Positions 25,734-34,709 of a stretch of DNA of 64,000 bases are shown piece after piece. Origin of the DNA: Streptomyces sp. HM190 (GTDB lineage: Bacteria; Actinomycetota; Actinomycetes; Streptomycetales; Streptomycetaceae); contig NZ_CP047318.1 of the NCBI RefSeq assembly GCF_009857135.1, positions 2,356,001 to 2,420,000 on the forward strand, in the 5' to 3' direction. A program made the translations under genes and the position numbers. Positions within the stretch are counted from its first letter, which is position 1. Each line of letters begins with the position of its first letter. The notes beneath the pieces are model-generated. The model did not search any database. It had not been told where the DNA came from and saw only the letters and a program-made list of their open reading frames with translations.

Positions 25734-26609
25734 GTGTTCGCGAACTACCTGATCGGACTGCGCGAGGGCCTGGAGGCCAGTCTCGTCGTCTGCATCCTCA
25801 TCGCCTACCTGGTGAGGACGGAACGCCGGGACGCCCTGCGGCCCATCTGGATCGGGGTCGGTGCCGCGGTGGCGCTCGCCCTGGGCTTCGGCTGCGTCCT
25901 GGAGTTCGGCTCGCAGGAGATGACGTTCGAGGCGCAGGAGGCGCTCGGGGGCTCGCTGTCCATCATCGCGGTGGGCCTGGTGACGTGGATGGTCTTCTGG
26001 ATGCGGCGCACGGCCCGGCACCTGCGGTCGGAGCTGCACGGCAAGCTCGACGCGGCCCTCCGGCTGGGCACGGGCGCACTGGTGGCGACCGCGTTCCTGG
26101 CGGTCGGCCGGGAGGGCCTGGAGACCTCGCTGTTCGTGTGGACGTCCGTGCGGGCGTCCAGCGACGGCACGGAGGGCCCGCTGATCGGTGTGCTGCTGGG
26201 CCTCGCCACCGCGGTCGTCCTCGGCTGGCTGTTCTACCGGGGTGCCCTGCGCATCAACCTGTCGACGTTCTTCACGTGGACCGGCGGCATGCTGGTCGTG
26301 GTCGCGGCCGGCGTCCTCGCGTACGGCTTCCACGACCTCCAGGAGGCGGACTTCCTGCCGGGCCTGACGGACAAGGCGTTCGACATCACCGGGACGATCC
26401 CGCCGGACAGCTGGTACGGCACCCTGCTCAAGGGCGTGTTCAACTTCCAGCCCGACCCGACGGTCCTCCAAGTCACGGTCTGGCTCCTGTATCTGGTCCC
26501 GACGCTCGCGCTGTTCCTCGCCCCGGTAGGGTTCGCCTCCGGGAAGGGGAAGGTGAAGGTTCCTGATGAGCAGGGTTCGCGGGGTTCCGAACACACGAAG
26601 GCTTCGTGA
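25734..26609 (+). CDS. efeU: Ferrous iron permease EfeU (FTR1 family)
   Basis: A 291-residue membrane protein with seven helices. Both REGLE iron-transfer motifs are present: GLREGLEASLVV in the first helix and VGREGLETSLFVW in the fourth. The start is taken as GTG 25734 with GGAGGG eight bases upstream; this gives FANYLIGLREGLE at once, as in homologues. Its 3' end overlaps the following lipoprotein gene by 44 bp. It imports iron delivered by EfeO and EfeB. Confidence 0.94.
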   Translation: MFANYLIGLREGLEASLVVCILIAYLVRTERRDALRPIWIGVGAAVALALGFGCVLEFGSQEMTFEAQEALGGSLSIIAVGLVTWMVFWMRRTARHLRSELHGKLDAALRLGTGALVATAFLAVGREGLETSLFVWTSVRASSDGTEGPLIGVLLGLATAVVLGWLFYRGALRINLSTFFTWTGGMLVVVAAGVLAYGFHDLQEADFLPGLTDKAFDITGTIPPDSWYGTLLKGVFNFQPDPTVLQVTVWLLYLVPTLALFLAPVGFASGKGKVKVPDEQGSRGSEHTKAS

Positions 26610-27624
26610 GGTTCGTCCGGTTCGTGCGCGTGGGGGGCGGCGCGGGCTCCGGTCGTACGGCCGCGGGGCGCTGCTGACCACGGCGGTGGCCGTGCTGTCG
26701 CTGACGACGAGCGGCTGTGTGGTGGTCCGCGGCGACCTGGAGATCGTCCCGACGGCGACCCGGGGCGAGGCGGCCCGCGCGCTGGAGGACTTCACCACCG
26801 CGTACAACGAGGCGGACAAGGAGTACGACCAGTCCCGGGACGCCGCGCGGGTGACCGGTGCCCTCGCCGACATCGACGGCGGCAAGCTCCGCTCGGGCGC
26901 GAAGATCAACCCGGGCGGCAACCCCGACCATGTGCCGCTGAAGCTGAGCGACGTGACGTACACGATCCCCGAGAAGGCGGCCTGGCCCCGCTGGTTCGTG
27001 GTCGACGCGGCCGCCAACAAGGGCCGGGACGGCGACCGTTGGCTGTTCGTGTTCACCCGCGACGGTCTGGACGACCTGTGGGAGGTGTCCTTCCTCACGA
27101 TCATGCCCGCCGGCGACGTCCCGCAGTTCGAGAAGGACGCGGACGGCTACGCGCAGGTGGTGGCCGCCGACGACCCCCAGCTGTCGGTGGCGCCGGCGGA
27201 GCTGCCCGAGAAGTACGTGACGTATCTGAAGGAGGACAGCGCCCTCTTCGCCGACGGCCCGTTCACCTCGGAGGAGCGCGCGAAGCGCCAGAAGAACGCG
27301 CAACGGCCGGGCATCGTGCGGCAGTACGTCGACGAGCCCCTCACGAACGGCGACTACGCGCCGGTCGGGCTGCGCACCACGGACGGCGGTGCGTTGGTCT
27401 TCTTCACGACCCGCCACTACGAGAAGCAGACGGCGGCGCAGGGAGTGGACATCCCCGTCAACGACGCGGCCGTCAGGGCGCTGATGACGGGCGAGCCGCG
27501 GCAGTCCCTGACGCTGGAGTTCGTCTCCAACCAGGCGGTCCTGGACCCGGCGCGGACGGCCTCCGACGAGCAGGTGAGGTTCCTCGGCCAGGTGGGCGGT
27601 CTCACGTCCGCGAAGGGCGAGTGA
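26566..27624 (+). CDS. Exported lipoprotein of unknown function, coupled to efeU
   Basis: A 352-residue protein with a long basic N-terminus, a hydrophobic core and a lipobox (LSLTTSGC, Cys51). The mature part begins VVVRGDLEIVPTATRGEAARALEDFTTAYNEADKEYDQSR and has no named motif that I recognise; mixed alpha/beta character is likely. It starts 44 bp inside efeU in another frame (ATG 26566 with GAAGG upstream). No ATG, GTG or TTG lies between this start and the signal peptide, so the overlap seems real and translation is probably coupled. Position suggests a part in iron uptake, but this is inference. Confidence 0.75.
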   Translation: MSRVRGVPNTRRLREVRPVRARGGRRGLRSYGRGALLTTAVAVLSLTTSGCVVVRGDLEIVPTATRGEAARALEDFTTAYNEADKEYDQSRDAARVTGALADIDGGKLRSGAKINPGGNPDHVPLKLSDVTYTIPEKAAWPRWFVVDAAANKGRDGDRWLFVFTRDGLDDLWEVSFLTIMPAGDVPQFEKDADGYAQVVAADDPQLSVAPAELPEKYVTYLKEDSALFADGPFTSEERAKRQKNAQRPGIVRQYVDEPLTNGDYAPVGLRTTDGGALVFFTTRHYEKQTAAQGVDIPVNDAAVRALMTGEPRQSLTLEFVSNQAVLDPARTASDEQVRFLGQVGGLTSAKGE

Positions 27625-27639
27625 CGCGGCCCGGACGGG

Positions 27640-28386
27640 TCAGCCGTGCTGCGGCCAGGCCGTGCGGTCCGGTTCCCCGGCCGCGTGGCGGGCGCATTCG
27701 TCGGTGAGGATCTCCAGCAGGCTCAGCGGGTCGGGCAGCGGGTGCTCCGGGCCGCGGACCCAGTGGACGGCGACGTCACCGGGGAGCCGGGCGGGCGGCA
27801 CGAGGACGTAGGAGCCCCGGCAGTGCCAGCGCAGACCGGGATGCTCGTCCATGGTCTCCGGATGGCAGTCCAGCTCGCAGGGCCACCACTCGTCCTCGTC
27901 CTCGGGGGTACCGCGGGTGTGGGTGAAGAAGAGGAGCCGTCCGTCCTCCGCCTCGGACTCCGACTCCGCGACGGGCCCCACCTCCACACCGGAGGCGAGC
28001 AGCCGCTCCAGGGCCCGCCGGCCGGCGGCGAGGGGGACGTCGAGCACGTCGTGGACCATGCCGGTCGCGGTGATGAAGTTGGCCTCCGGCTGGTGCCGGG
28101 CCCACCGCTCCACCTGGGCGCGGTCCGTGGTGGACTGCGTCTGCCAGGCGAAGGACACCGGGTGGCGGGCGGGCGTCGGACAGCCGACGCGGTCGCAGGA
28201 GCACCGGTAGCCCGAGGGGTGCGCGGCGGGGGCGAGCGGGAGTCCGGCGGCGGCTGCTGCGAGCAGCAGCGCCTCACGGCCGGCGGCGTCGGGGGTCTCG
28301 TCGAGCGGGCGGCCTGCACGTCGGCCGCGCAGCCACTCGGAGATCCTGCCCTGCCGACCGGTCCGGCCGCCGAACGTCGCGCTCAT
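27640..28386 (-). CDS. Bifunctional DNA primase/polymerase N-terminal domain protein
   Basis: A 248-residue protein starting MSATFGGRTGRQGRISEWL. The prim-pol-like core contains GLPLAPAAHPSG, RCSCDRVGCPTPARHPVSFAWQTQST (a zinc-binding-like Cys/His cluster), NFITATG and a later RWHCRGSYVLVPPAR. These match the N-terminal prim-pol domain found alone in many Streptomyces proteins. The usual catalytic acidic residues are not obvious (HDVLDVPL in place of DxD), so enzymatic activity is uncertain. Start ATG 28386 has GAGGGG upstream; the longer reading is a shadow. Convergent with the efe lipoprotein gene. Confidence 0.75.
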   Translation of the reverse strand: MSATFGGRTGRQGRISEWLRGRRAGRPLDETPDAAGREALLLAAAAAGLPLAPAAHPSGYRCSCDRVGCPTPARHPVSFAWQTQSTTDRAQVERWARHQPEANFITATGMVHDVLDVPLAAGRRALERLLASGVEVGPVAESESEAEDGRLLFFTHTRGTPEDEDEWWPCELDCHPETMDEHPGLRWHCRGSYVLVPPARLPGDVAVHWVRGPEHPLPDPLSLLEILTDECARHAAGEPDRTAWPQHG

Positions 28387-28597
28387 CTGTCCCCTCGCCT
28401 CGCTGTGGTGCGGACAGCATGCCTCATCGTCCCACCATCCTGCGTCGCCGGGGAGCGGAGCGCCCGTCCGGGGTAGGCGGAGCGAAAGCCGGAGCACGGA
28501 CAGGGATGGTGTGCTATCGCGCGCTTTAGCGGGATTTGGAGGCCGCCACGGGGACCGGTTCGGTCGGGTTGGTCACACCGGCGCGGGGGTGACGGCG

Positions 28598-29233
28598 TCA
28601 GCGGGGGGCGAGGCCGTACAGGGCGTACTCGACGAGGGCGTCCGTGTAGTCGTACGAGATGGGGCCGGTGTGCTGGAGCCAGCGCTGGGCCAGGGGAGAG
28701 ACGAAGAGCTCCAGGGCGATGCGCGGGTCGATGTCGGGGCAGACGGCGCCCTGCTCCTGTGCCGCGCGCAGGCGCTTCACATACAGCTGGAGCTGGGGTT
28801 CGAGGAGCTTGGCGACGAACTCGGTGCCGAGCTGCCGGTTGACGACGCCCTCGGCGGCCAGGGCGCGCGAGGGGATCTCGAACTTGGGGTCGAGCAGTTC
28901 GTCGACGGTGGCGCGCAGCACGGCCTTGAGGTCGGCCTCCAGATCGCCGGTGTCGGGGATCTCGTACCGGGCCTCCTCCCCGAGGACCTCGGGCCCGGCC
29001 GCCGCCTCCGCCGCCTGGGCGCTCAGGTCGAGGAACGCCTCCAGCAGGACGTCCGCCTTCGACGACCACCAGCGGTAGATCGTCTGCTTGCCGACGCCCG
29101 CGCGGGCGGCGATGCCCTCGATGGTCGTCTTCTGGTAGCCGACCTCGCCGACGAGGGCGAGGGCGGCGTCGTAGATGGCGCGGCGGGACTTCTCGCTGCG
29201 GCGGGTGGAGTCAGGGGCGGTCTTGTTGGCCAT
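28598..29233 (-). CDS. TetR/AcrR-family regulator
   Basis: A 211-residue regulator. The DNA-binding part is [52 protein letters not shown], followed by a TetR_C-type ligand domain. Two candidate operators lie upstream: TTATCA-GGT-TGACAA (29243-29257), next to its start, and an inverted repeat at 29294-29314. It is divergent from the DUF6243 gene, which may be its target along with itself. Confidence 0.88.
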   Translation of the reverse strand: MANKTAPDSTRRSEKSRRAIYDAALALVGEVGYQKTTIEGIAARAGVGKQTIYRWWSSKADVLLEAFLDLSAQAAEAAAGPEVLGEEARYEIPDTGDLEADLKAVLRATVDELLDPKFEIPSRALAAEGVVNRQLGTEFVAKLLEPQLQLYVKRLRAAQEQGAVCPDIDPRIALELFVSPLAQRWLQHTGPISYDYTDALVEYALYGLAPR

Positions 29234-29242
29234 GCTCCGAAT

Positions 29243-29257
29243 TTATCAGGTTGACAA
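29243..29257. promoter_or_regulatory. Candidate operator TTATCA-N3-TGACAA
   Basis: An imperfect 6-bp inverted repeat with a 3-bp centre and one mismatch, 10-24 bp upstream of the tetR start at 29233. Likely an autoregulatory site; support is positional only. Confidence 0.35.
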
Positions 29258-29293
29258 GACGGTGCGTCTCGCCTGAGAGTGGAACGGTCGAAC

Positions 29294-29314
29294 GACGAGA
29301 CGAAACGTATCGTC
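29294..29314. promoter_or_regulatory. Candidate TetR operator GACGAGACG-AAA-CGTATCGTC
   Basis: Nine-base arms with one mismatch around AAA, 34 bp before the DUF6243 start and 61 bp before the divergent tetR start. The symmetry resembles known TetR sites in the genus. Confidence 0.45.
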
Positions 29315-29347
29315 ACGCGTTGGCCCGATGAGGAGAAGGAGACCGTC

Positions 29348-29566
29348 ATGAGCCGTGGTGGAGCAGGAAACATGCTGGGAGTGGGCGGCGCCCGCCGGAA
29401 CCTGGGCCGCGAGGCCCTGCGGGGCGGGGGGCGGGGCGGCCGGGTCGGCGGCGGCGTCGACCCGCAGGCCCAGAAGCGGGAGCTGCTGCGCAAGCTCCAG
29501 GAGAAACGCGCGGAGGAGGGCGCCGGAAGGACGGAGGCGACGGAAGCGGACGGCGAGGCGTCGTGA
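29348..29566 (+). CDS. Small DUF6243-type protein
   Basis: A 72-residue protein: MSRGGAGNMLGVGG, NLGREALRGGGRGG, then DPQAQKRELLRKLQEKRAEE. The Gly/Arg-rich first half and helical second half match DUF6243 proteins, small and of unknown function, widespread in Streptomyces. ATG 29348 has AAGGAG at ideal spacing and is chosen over GTG 29279. Confidence 0.75.
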   Translation: MSRGGAGNMLGVGGARRNLGREALRGGGRGGRVGGGVDPQAQKRELLRKLQEKRAEEGAGRTEATEADGEAS

Positions 29567-29806
29567 ACGTGTGCGGGTCCGGCACGCCGTGGTTCGCGGG
29601 CGGGCGGGGTGCGAGTGCGCGACGGGGCGGCGCGCGCGGGTCATGGGGGTGCGGTCGGCGGCGGCCGGGCGAGAGGGCGGTCGGGGTGAGCGCGCTGCCG
29701 CAGTGCTCCCGCCCCGCTCACTCCCGTGGCGGACACCGCCCGGCGCACAGCCGTACGCGCCGGGCCCACCCCTGACGTCGGGCAAGGCCCCCTGGGGACC
29801 GAGGGC

Positions 29807-30859
29807 TCAGTCCCGGTCGTCGTCCCCGGTCGGCGGGGGCCAGGCGTCGCCCCAGTCGGCGTCGCGGGCCGCCTTGTAGAGCGGGCCGTGGCGTTTGGTG
29901 ACGGTGGTCCGGCCGAGGGTGGGAACAGGGCCGGTGCCGGGCTCGCCCGGGGTGCCGGTGGGGGTCGGGGTGCCGGTGGCGCAGAGGTCGAGGAGGACCT
30001 GGCCCTTGCGGATCTGCGGCTTGCGCACCACGCGGGAGGCGGCCGGGGCCGGGGCGAAGCGGGTCGCGGCGACGTAGCTGAACTTCTCGTCCTCGTACGC
30101 CAGGGAGCCGCCCTTGACCTGCCGGTGCAGGGAGGAGCGGCTGACCCGGGCGGCGAAGTGGCACCAGTCCTCGCCGGGGACGATCGGGCAGGCCGCGCTG
30201 TGCGGGCAGGGCGCGGCGATGTGGAACCCGGCGGCGACGAGGCGGTCGCGGGCGTCGATGACGCGGGCGTAGCCGTCGGGGGTGCCGGGCTCGATGACCA
30301 CGACGGCCTGCGCGGCGGTCGCGGCGGCGTCGACCACGGCGGCCCGGTCGGCGTCCGTCAGCTCACCGAGGACGTAGGAGACGGTGACGAGATCGGTGCT
30401 CTCGATGGTGAGCGCCGATCCGATACGAGAGCGCTGCCACTCGGTGGGCTTCAGGTCCGGGTGGGCGGCGGCGATCTCCCGGCCGAGCGCGAGCGCGGGT
30501 TCCGCCCAGTCGAGCACCGTCACCGGGCGCCCGCCCGTCCAGGTCGCGTTCACGGCCCAGGTCGCCGCGCCCGTCCCTCCGCCGACGTCCACGTGGCTGC
30601 CGGGTTCCCAGTCGGGCACGGCCCGCGCGAACGCCTCCAGGGCCGCGCACACCGCCTCGAACGTGGCCGGCATCCGGTACGCCGCGTACGCCACCGCGTC
30701 CGCCCGGTCCCGCAGCACGGGCGCGTCGGTGGGGGTCCGCCCCCGGTAGTTCACGATCAGCCGCTCCACCGCCTGCGCGGCCGCCTTCGGCGGAAGCCCG
30801 TCGAGCAGGTGGGCGAGGGCGGTCCGGAGGGTGTCGGACGGGGAGAGGGGGGCGTTCAC
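29807..30859 (-). CDS. Rsm22-family (mitoribosomal assembly-type) methyltransferase
   Basis: A 350-residue SAM-dependent protein of the Rsm22 family. The SAM site is HVDVGGGTGAATWAV, followed by VTVLDWAEPALALGREIA and DLVTVSYVLGELTD. A Cys-rich insert (APCPHSAACPIV, then DWCHFAAR) matches the Fe-S-binding cysteines of Rsm22 proteins. Then comes KFSYVAATR and a C-terminal part (VRKPQIRKGQVLLDLCATG) typical of the family. In eukaryotes the family aids mitoribosome assembly; the bacterial role is not settled. The 240 bp between it and DUF6243 holds no gene that I can support. Confidence 0.88.
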   Translation of the reverse strand: MNAPLSPSDTLRTALAHLLDGLPPKAAAQAVERLIVNYRGRTPTDAPVLRDRADAVAYAAYRMPATFEAVCAALEAFARAVPDWEPGSHVDVGGGTGAATWAVNATWTGGRPVTVLDWAEPALALGREIAAAHPDLKPTEWQRSRIGSALTIESTDLVTVSYVLGELTDADRAAVVDAAATAAQAVVVIEPGTPDGYARVIDARDRLVAAGFHIAAPCPHSAACPIVPGEDWCHFAARVSRSSLHRQVKGGSLAYEDEKFSYVAATRFAPAPAASRVVRKPQIRKGQVLLDLCATGTPTPTGTPGEPGTGPVPTLGRTTVTKRHGPLYKAARDADWGDAWPPPTGDDDRD

Positions 30860-30927
30860 GAAGGGATTCTAAGAGAACCGGACCACCCGCCTGCCCGCCG
30901 CGGAGCCGGACCTCGCCCCGGCCCCGC

Positions 30928-32061
30928 TCACATCCCCCGCACCGCCCGCGCCATCCGTGTCCCCGCCGCCGCGCGGGCCACGTTCAGCGAGGTCCCCCGG
31001 CGGGGGTGGACCGCGTTGGTCAGCAGGACGAGGAACGTGTCCGTGGCCTGGTCCAGGACGAGGGACGTGCCGGTGAAGCCGGTGTGGCCCGCGGCCCCGC
31101 GGCCCGCCAGCTCGCCCATGAACCAGGGCTGGTCGAGCGCGAACCCGAGTCCCGGCGGCGTCAGCATCAGCTCCACGAAGTCGGGGCCGAGGATGCGGGC
31201 GGGGCCGTAGGAGCCGCCCGCCAGCAGGGTGCGGGAGAACACCGCGAGGTCCCGGGCCGTCGAGAACAGCCCCGCGTGCCCGGCGACCCCGCCGAGCGCC
31301 CACGCGTTCTCGTCGTGGACCTCGCCCCGCAGCATGCCCCGTTCGGCCTTGCCCCAGGGCCGGCGCTGGTCCTCCGTCGCCGCCGCGCCGGGGCAGGGCC
31401 CGAAGGCCGTGGCCGTCATGCCGAGGGGGCGGGTGATGCCGGCGTGGATCAGGTCGTCCAGGCCGCGGCCCGTGAGGCGTTCGAGGACGTGCTGGAGGAG
31501 CAGGAGGTTGAGGTCGGAGTAGCGGTGCACCGTGCCCGGCGGCGTCGTCGGCTCCTCGCGCCGCAGCAGCGCCAGCCGGGCCCCGGCGGACCCGCAGTCG
31601 TACAGCGGGAGTTCGGGCCGCAGACCGGACGTGTGGGTGAGGAGGTGGCGGACGGTGAGGCCGTGCGCGGCGGCCCCGGAGAAGTCGGGGAGGTACGCGG
31701 CGACCTTCGCGTCGATGCCGAGCGTGCCGCGCTCCAGTTGCTGGACCGCCGCCACGGCGGTGAACAGCTTGGTGAGGGAGGCCAGGTCGAAGGGGGTGTC
31801 GGGGGTCGCCGGGACACGGGACCCGGGCGGCAGTTCCACCCCGCTGTCGGTGCGTTCGTCGTAGGACGCGTAGCGGACCGCCCAGCCCGCCGCCTCCTCG
31901 ACGGCGACGACGGGGCCGCGGCCGGCGAGGACGACGGCGGCGGGCGCCCGGGGCCGGTCGCCTTCCGTCAACGCGCGCACCTCGCGTACGAGATGGCGCA
32001 GTTCCTCGGGGTCGAGTCCGGCCCGTTCCGGGGTGTCCGTGCGCAGTCTCGGCGCGCTCAG
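30928..32061 (-). CDS. Serine hydrolase (class C beta-lactamase-like/esterase)
   Basis: A roughly 377-residue protein with the penicilloyl-serine transferase fold. The nucleophile motif SxxK is SLTKLF (in FDLASLTKLFTAV), the second motif YxN-like is RYSDLN, and HLLTHTSGL and GHTGFTGTSLVLD complete the family pattern. It lacks a signal peptide, so the enzyme seems cytosolic; substrate unknown (peptide, ester or beta-lactam). No ATG or GTG lies at the expected N-terminus. The only codon that fits is CTG at 32061, overlapping the stop of the upstream exporter gene (CTGA); the next GTG (31980) would cut conserved sequence. Translation is probably coupled to the exporter. Confidence 0.8.
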   Translation of the reverse strand: MSAPRLRTDTPERAGLDPEELRHLVREVRALTEGDRPRAPAAVVLAGRGPVVAVEEAAGWAVRYASYDERTDSGVELPPGSRVPATPDTPFDLASLTKLFTAVAAVQQLERGTLGIDAKVAAYLPDFSGAAAHGLTVRHLLTHTSGLRPELPLYDCGSAGARLALLRREEPTTPPGTVHRYSDLNLLLLQHVLERLTGRGLDDLIHAGITRPLGMTATAFGPCPGAAATEDQRRPWGKAERGMLRGEVHDENAWALGGVAGHAGLFSTARDLAVFSRTLLAGGSYGPARILGPDFVELMLTPPGLGFALDQPWFMGELAGRGAAGHTGFTGTSLVLDQATDTFLVLLTNAVHPRRGTSLNVARAAAGTRMARAVRGM

Positions 32062-33593
32062 CTCTCCTGCCCCTTCCGCTCGGTCGCGCTCGGGAGGGGC
32101 ATGACCCCCTCCCCCGCCTTCGTACGCTTGTTCCAAGGACGGCACAGTGCCACGAAGCAGGTCGCGGCCACCAGTGTCGCGGCGAGTTGGACGACGGCCA
32201 TGGGAAGGGCGGTGTCCTCGCCCGCGACGCCGACCAGGGGGGACGCTATCGCGCCGACCAGGAAGGACGAGGTACCCAGCAGCGCCGACGCCGAACCGGC
32301 CGCGTGCCTGACCCGCATGAGGGCGAGCGCCTGGGTGTTGGGAAGGGTGACGCCCATGGCGGACATCAGCACGAACAGCGCCGCGGCGACCGGCGCGAGA
32401 CCGACCTCGCCGAAGGCGCCCAGCGACATCAGCAGCAGGGCGGTCGCGGCGAGCATGATGACGCCGAGGCCGACCGCGAACACCTTGTCGAGGCTCACCC
32501 GCCCCACGAGGATCTTGCCGTTGATCTGGCCGACGATGACGAGGCCGACCGAGTTGACGCCGAACAGGATGCTGAACGTCTGCGGGGAGGCGCCGTAGAT
32601 CTCCTGGATCACGAACGGGGAGGCGCTGATGTAGGCGAAGAGGGCGGCGAAGGTGAAGCCGCCGGCGAGGACGTAGCCCATGAACACGCGGTCGGCGAGC
32701 AGGCCGCGCATGGCGTGCAGGGTCTCGGCGACACCGCCGCCGTGGCGTTCGGCGGGGGCGAGGGTCTCGGGGAGCCTCGCCCACACGACCGCGAGGAGGG
32801 CGGCGCCGATGACGGTGAGGACGACGAAGACGCCCCGCCAGTCGGTGACGCGGAGGATCTGGCCGCCGACGAGGGGCGCGACGATCGGGGCCACCCCGGA
32901 GATCAGCATCAGGGTGGAGAAGAAGCGGGCCATGGCGTCGCCGTCGTACAGGTCGCGTACGACGGCGCGGGCGATGACGATCCCCGCCGAGCCGGCGAGG
33001 CCCTGCACCAGGCGGACGGCGATGAGGGTCTCGACGGTCGGGGCGAGGGCGCACAGGGCGGTGGCCAGCACGTAGACGGCGAGGCCGAGCAGCAGGGGGC
33101 GCCGGCGGCCCCAGCGGTCGCTCATGGGGCCGATCAGCAGCTGGCCGAGGGCCATGCCGGCGAGGCAGGCGGTGAGGGTGAGCTGGACGGTGGTGGCCGG
33201 GGCGTGCAGGGAGGTGGTTACCTCCGGCAGCGCCGGGAGGTACATGTCCATCGCCAGGGGCGGGGTGGCGGTGAGCCCACCGAGGATGAGGGTGACGAGG
33301 AGACCGGTGCGGCGCAGGGCGGCGGGGGTGGCCTTCGCCGGGCCGGGGTGCTGCGTCGGCGTCGGCGTCGAGGGGGCGGGGGCGGGTTCCGACGGTGGGC
33401 GTTCGGCGGCCCGTCGTGCCGGTGCCGGGTCGGGCCGGGTCCCCTCCCGTCCCGTCGGGCCGGCGCCCGGCGACGGGTGCCCGGCCGCCGCCACCGTTTC
33501 CGGCGCGGCCGCCTGCGGGTTCGGCTCGGCCGCCGCCGAGCCCGGTATGTGCCCCTCGGGCATGTGCCCCTCCCAGTCCGTTCGGTCCGCCAC
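32058..33593 (-). CDS. Bcr/CflA-family MFS drug exporter
   Basis: A 511-residue transporter. The first 95 residues are a Pro/Ala-rich, disordered extension; the membrane domain opens GLLVTLILGGLTATPPLAMDMYLPALPEVTTSL, the diagnostic Bcr/CflA TM1 with Asp. It continues LIGPMSDRWGRRRPLLLG (motif A) and AGSAGIVIARAVVRDLYDGD, and has 12 helices. The family exports bicyclomycin, chloramphenicol and similar drugs. It is followed without a gap by a serine hydrolase gene on the same strand. The start is given as GTG 33593; ATG 33563 is an alternative. Confidence 0.9.
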   Translation of the reverse strand: MADRTDWEGHMPEGHIPGSAAAEPNPQAAAPETVAAAGHPSPGAGPTGREGTRPDPAPARRAAERPPSEPAPAPSTPTPTQHPGPAKATPAALRRTGLLVTLILGGLTATPPLAMDMYLPALPEVTTSLHAPATTVQLTLTACLAGMALGQLLIGPMSDRWGRRRPLLLGLAVYVLATALCALAPTVETLIAVRLVQGLAGSAGIVIARAVVRDLYDGDAMARFFSTLMLISGVAPIVAPLVGGQILRVTDWRGVFVVLTVIGAALLAVVWARLPETLAPAERHGGGVAETLHAMRGLLADRVFMGYVLAGGFTFAALFAYISASPFVIQEIYGASPQTFSILFGVNSVGLVIVGQINGKILVGRVSLDKVFAVGLGVIMLAATALLLMSLGAFGEVGLAPVAAALFVLMSAMGVTLPNTQALALMRVRHAAGSASALLGTSSFLVGAIASPLVGVAGEDTALPMAVVQLAATLVAATCFVALCRPWNKRTKAGEGVMPLPSATERKGQES

Positions 33594-33662
33594 CTATGCT
33601 CTCAGCTCGTACGACGTGGGCGGGATCACGACCGCGCCACGGGGCCGAGGACAGGGGTGGCG

Positions 33663-34709
33663 ATGGCGCGGGACGACGGACGGGTGCGGTGGGGGATTCT
33701 GGCGACCGGGGGGATCGCCGCGAGTTTCACCGCCGACCTCGTCGATCTGCCGGACGCCGAGGTCGTGGCGGTCGCGTCACGCAGCGAGGAGTCGGCGAAG
33801 GCGTTCGCCGAACGGTTCGGGATACCGCGGGCGTACGGCGGGTGGCGGGCGCTCGCCGAGGACGAGGACGTCGACGTGGTGTACGTCGCCACGCCGCACT
33901 CGGCGCACCGGGTCGCCGCCGGGATGTGCCTGGAGGCGGGCCGGGGCGTGCTGTGCGAGAAGCCGTTCACGCTGAACGTGCGGGAGGCCGAGGAGCTGGT
34001 GGCCCTGGCGCGGAGGCGCGGGCGGTTCCTGATGGAGGCCATGTGGATGTACTGCAATCCGCTGGTCCGGCGGCTCGCGCAGATGGTGGGGGACGGCGCG
34101 ATAGGTGACGTGCGGACCGTGCAGGCGGACTTCGGACTGGCGGGGCCGTTCCCGCCGTCGCACCGGCTGCGGGACCCGGAGCAGGGCGGGGGCGCGCTGC
34201 TGGACCTCGGGGTGTACCCGGTCTCGTTCGCGCAGTTGCTGCTCGGGGAGCCCTCGGACGTCACGGGGAGAGCGGTGCTCTCGGAGGAGGGCGTCGATCT
34301 CCAGACCGGAGCACTGCTCTCCTGGGAGAGCGGCGCCATCGCCTCGGTGCACTGCTCCATCGTCGGGGGTACGGCCACCTCGGCGTCGGTCACCGGCTCG
34401 CAGGGCCGTATCGACATCCCGAACGGCTTCTTCTTCCCGGACCACTTCGTGCTGCACCGCGACGGCCGTGAGCCGCAGACCGTCGCCGCGGACCCGGCCG
34501 ACGGCCCCCGCAACAGCCTCCGGCACGAGGCCGCCGAGGTGATGCGGGCCCTGCGCGCGGGCGAGACGGAGTCCCCGCTGGTCCCGCTGGACGGCACCCT
34601 CGCGGTGATGCGGACGCTCGACGCGATCCGGGAACGCGTCGGCGTCCGCTACCCCGGCGAGGACGGGGACGGCCACCGGGACGGCGACCTGGTCGCTACA
34701 CCGGTGTGA
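33663..34709 (+). CDS. Gfo/Idh/MocA-family oxidoreductase
   Basis: A 348-residue NAD(P)-dependent dehydrogenase. The Rossmann domain begins RWGILATGGIAASFTADL, with VVAVASRSEESAKAFAERFGIP and VDVVYVATPHSAH. The signature catalytic region is GVLCEKPFTLNVREAEEL (Lys of EKP), and the C-terminal domain carries GGGALLDLGVYPVSF. It probably oxidises a sugar, inositol or dihydrodiol; substrate unknown. Start ATG 33663. The 3' end overlaps the convergent phoD gene by 14 bp. Confidence 0.9.
   Translation: MARDDGRVRWGILATGGIAASFTADLVDLPDAEVVAVASRSEESAKAFAERFGIPRAYGGWRALAEDEDVDVVYVATPHSAHRVAAGMCLEAGRGVLCEKPFTLNVREAEELVALARRRGRFLMEAMWMYCNPLVRRLAQMVGDGAIGDVRTVQADFGLAGPFPPSHRLRDPEQGGGALLDLGVYPVSFAQLLLGEPSDVTGRAVLSEEGVDLQTGALLSWESGAIASVHCSIVGGTATSASVTGSQGRIDIPNGFFFPDHFVLHRDGREPQTVAADPADGPRNSLRHEAAEVMRALRAGETESPLVPLDGTLAVMRTLDAIRERVGVRYPGEDGDGHRDGDLVATPV

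Noticed and set aside
32187..33662. Long frame before the Gfo/Idh/MocA gene
   Set aside because: Antisense to the Bcr/CflA exporter and of Gly/Glu/Arg low complexity; conserved sequence starts at 33663.
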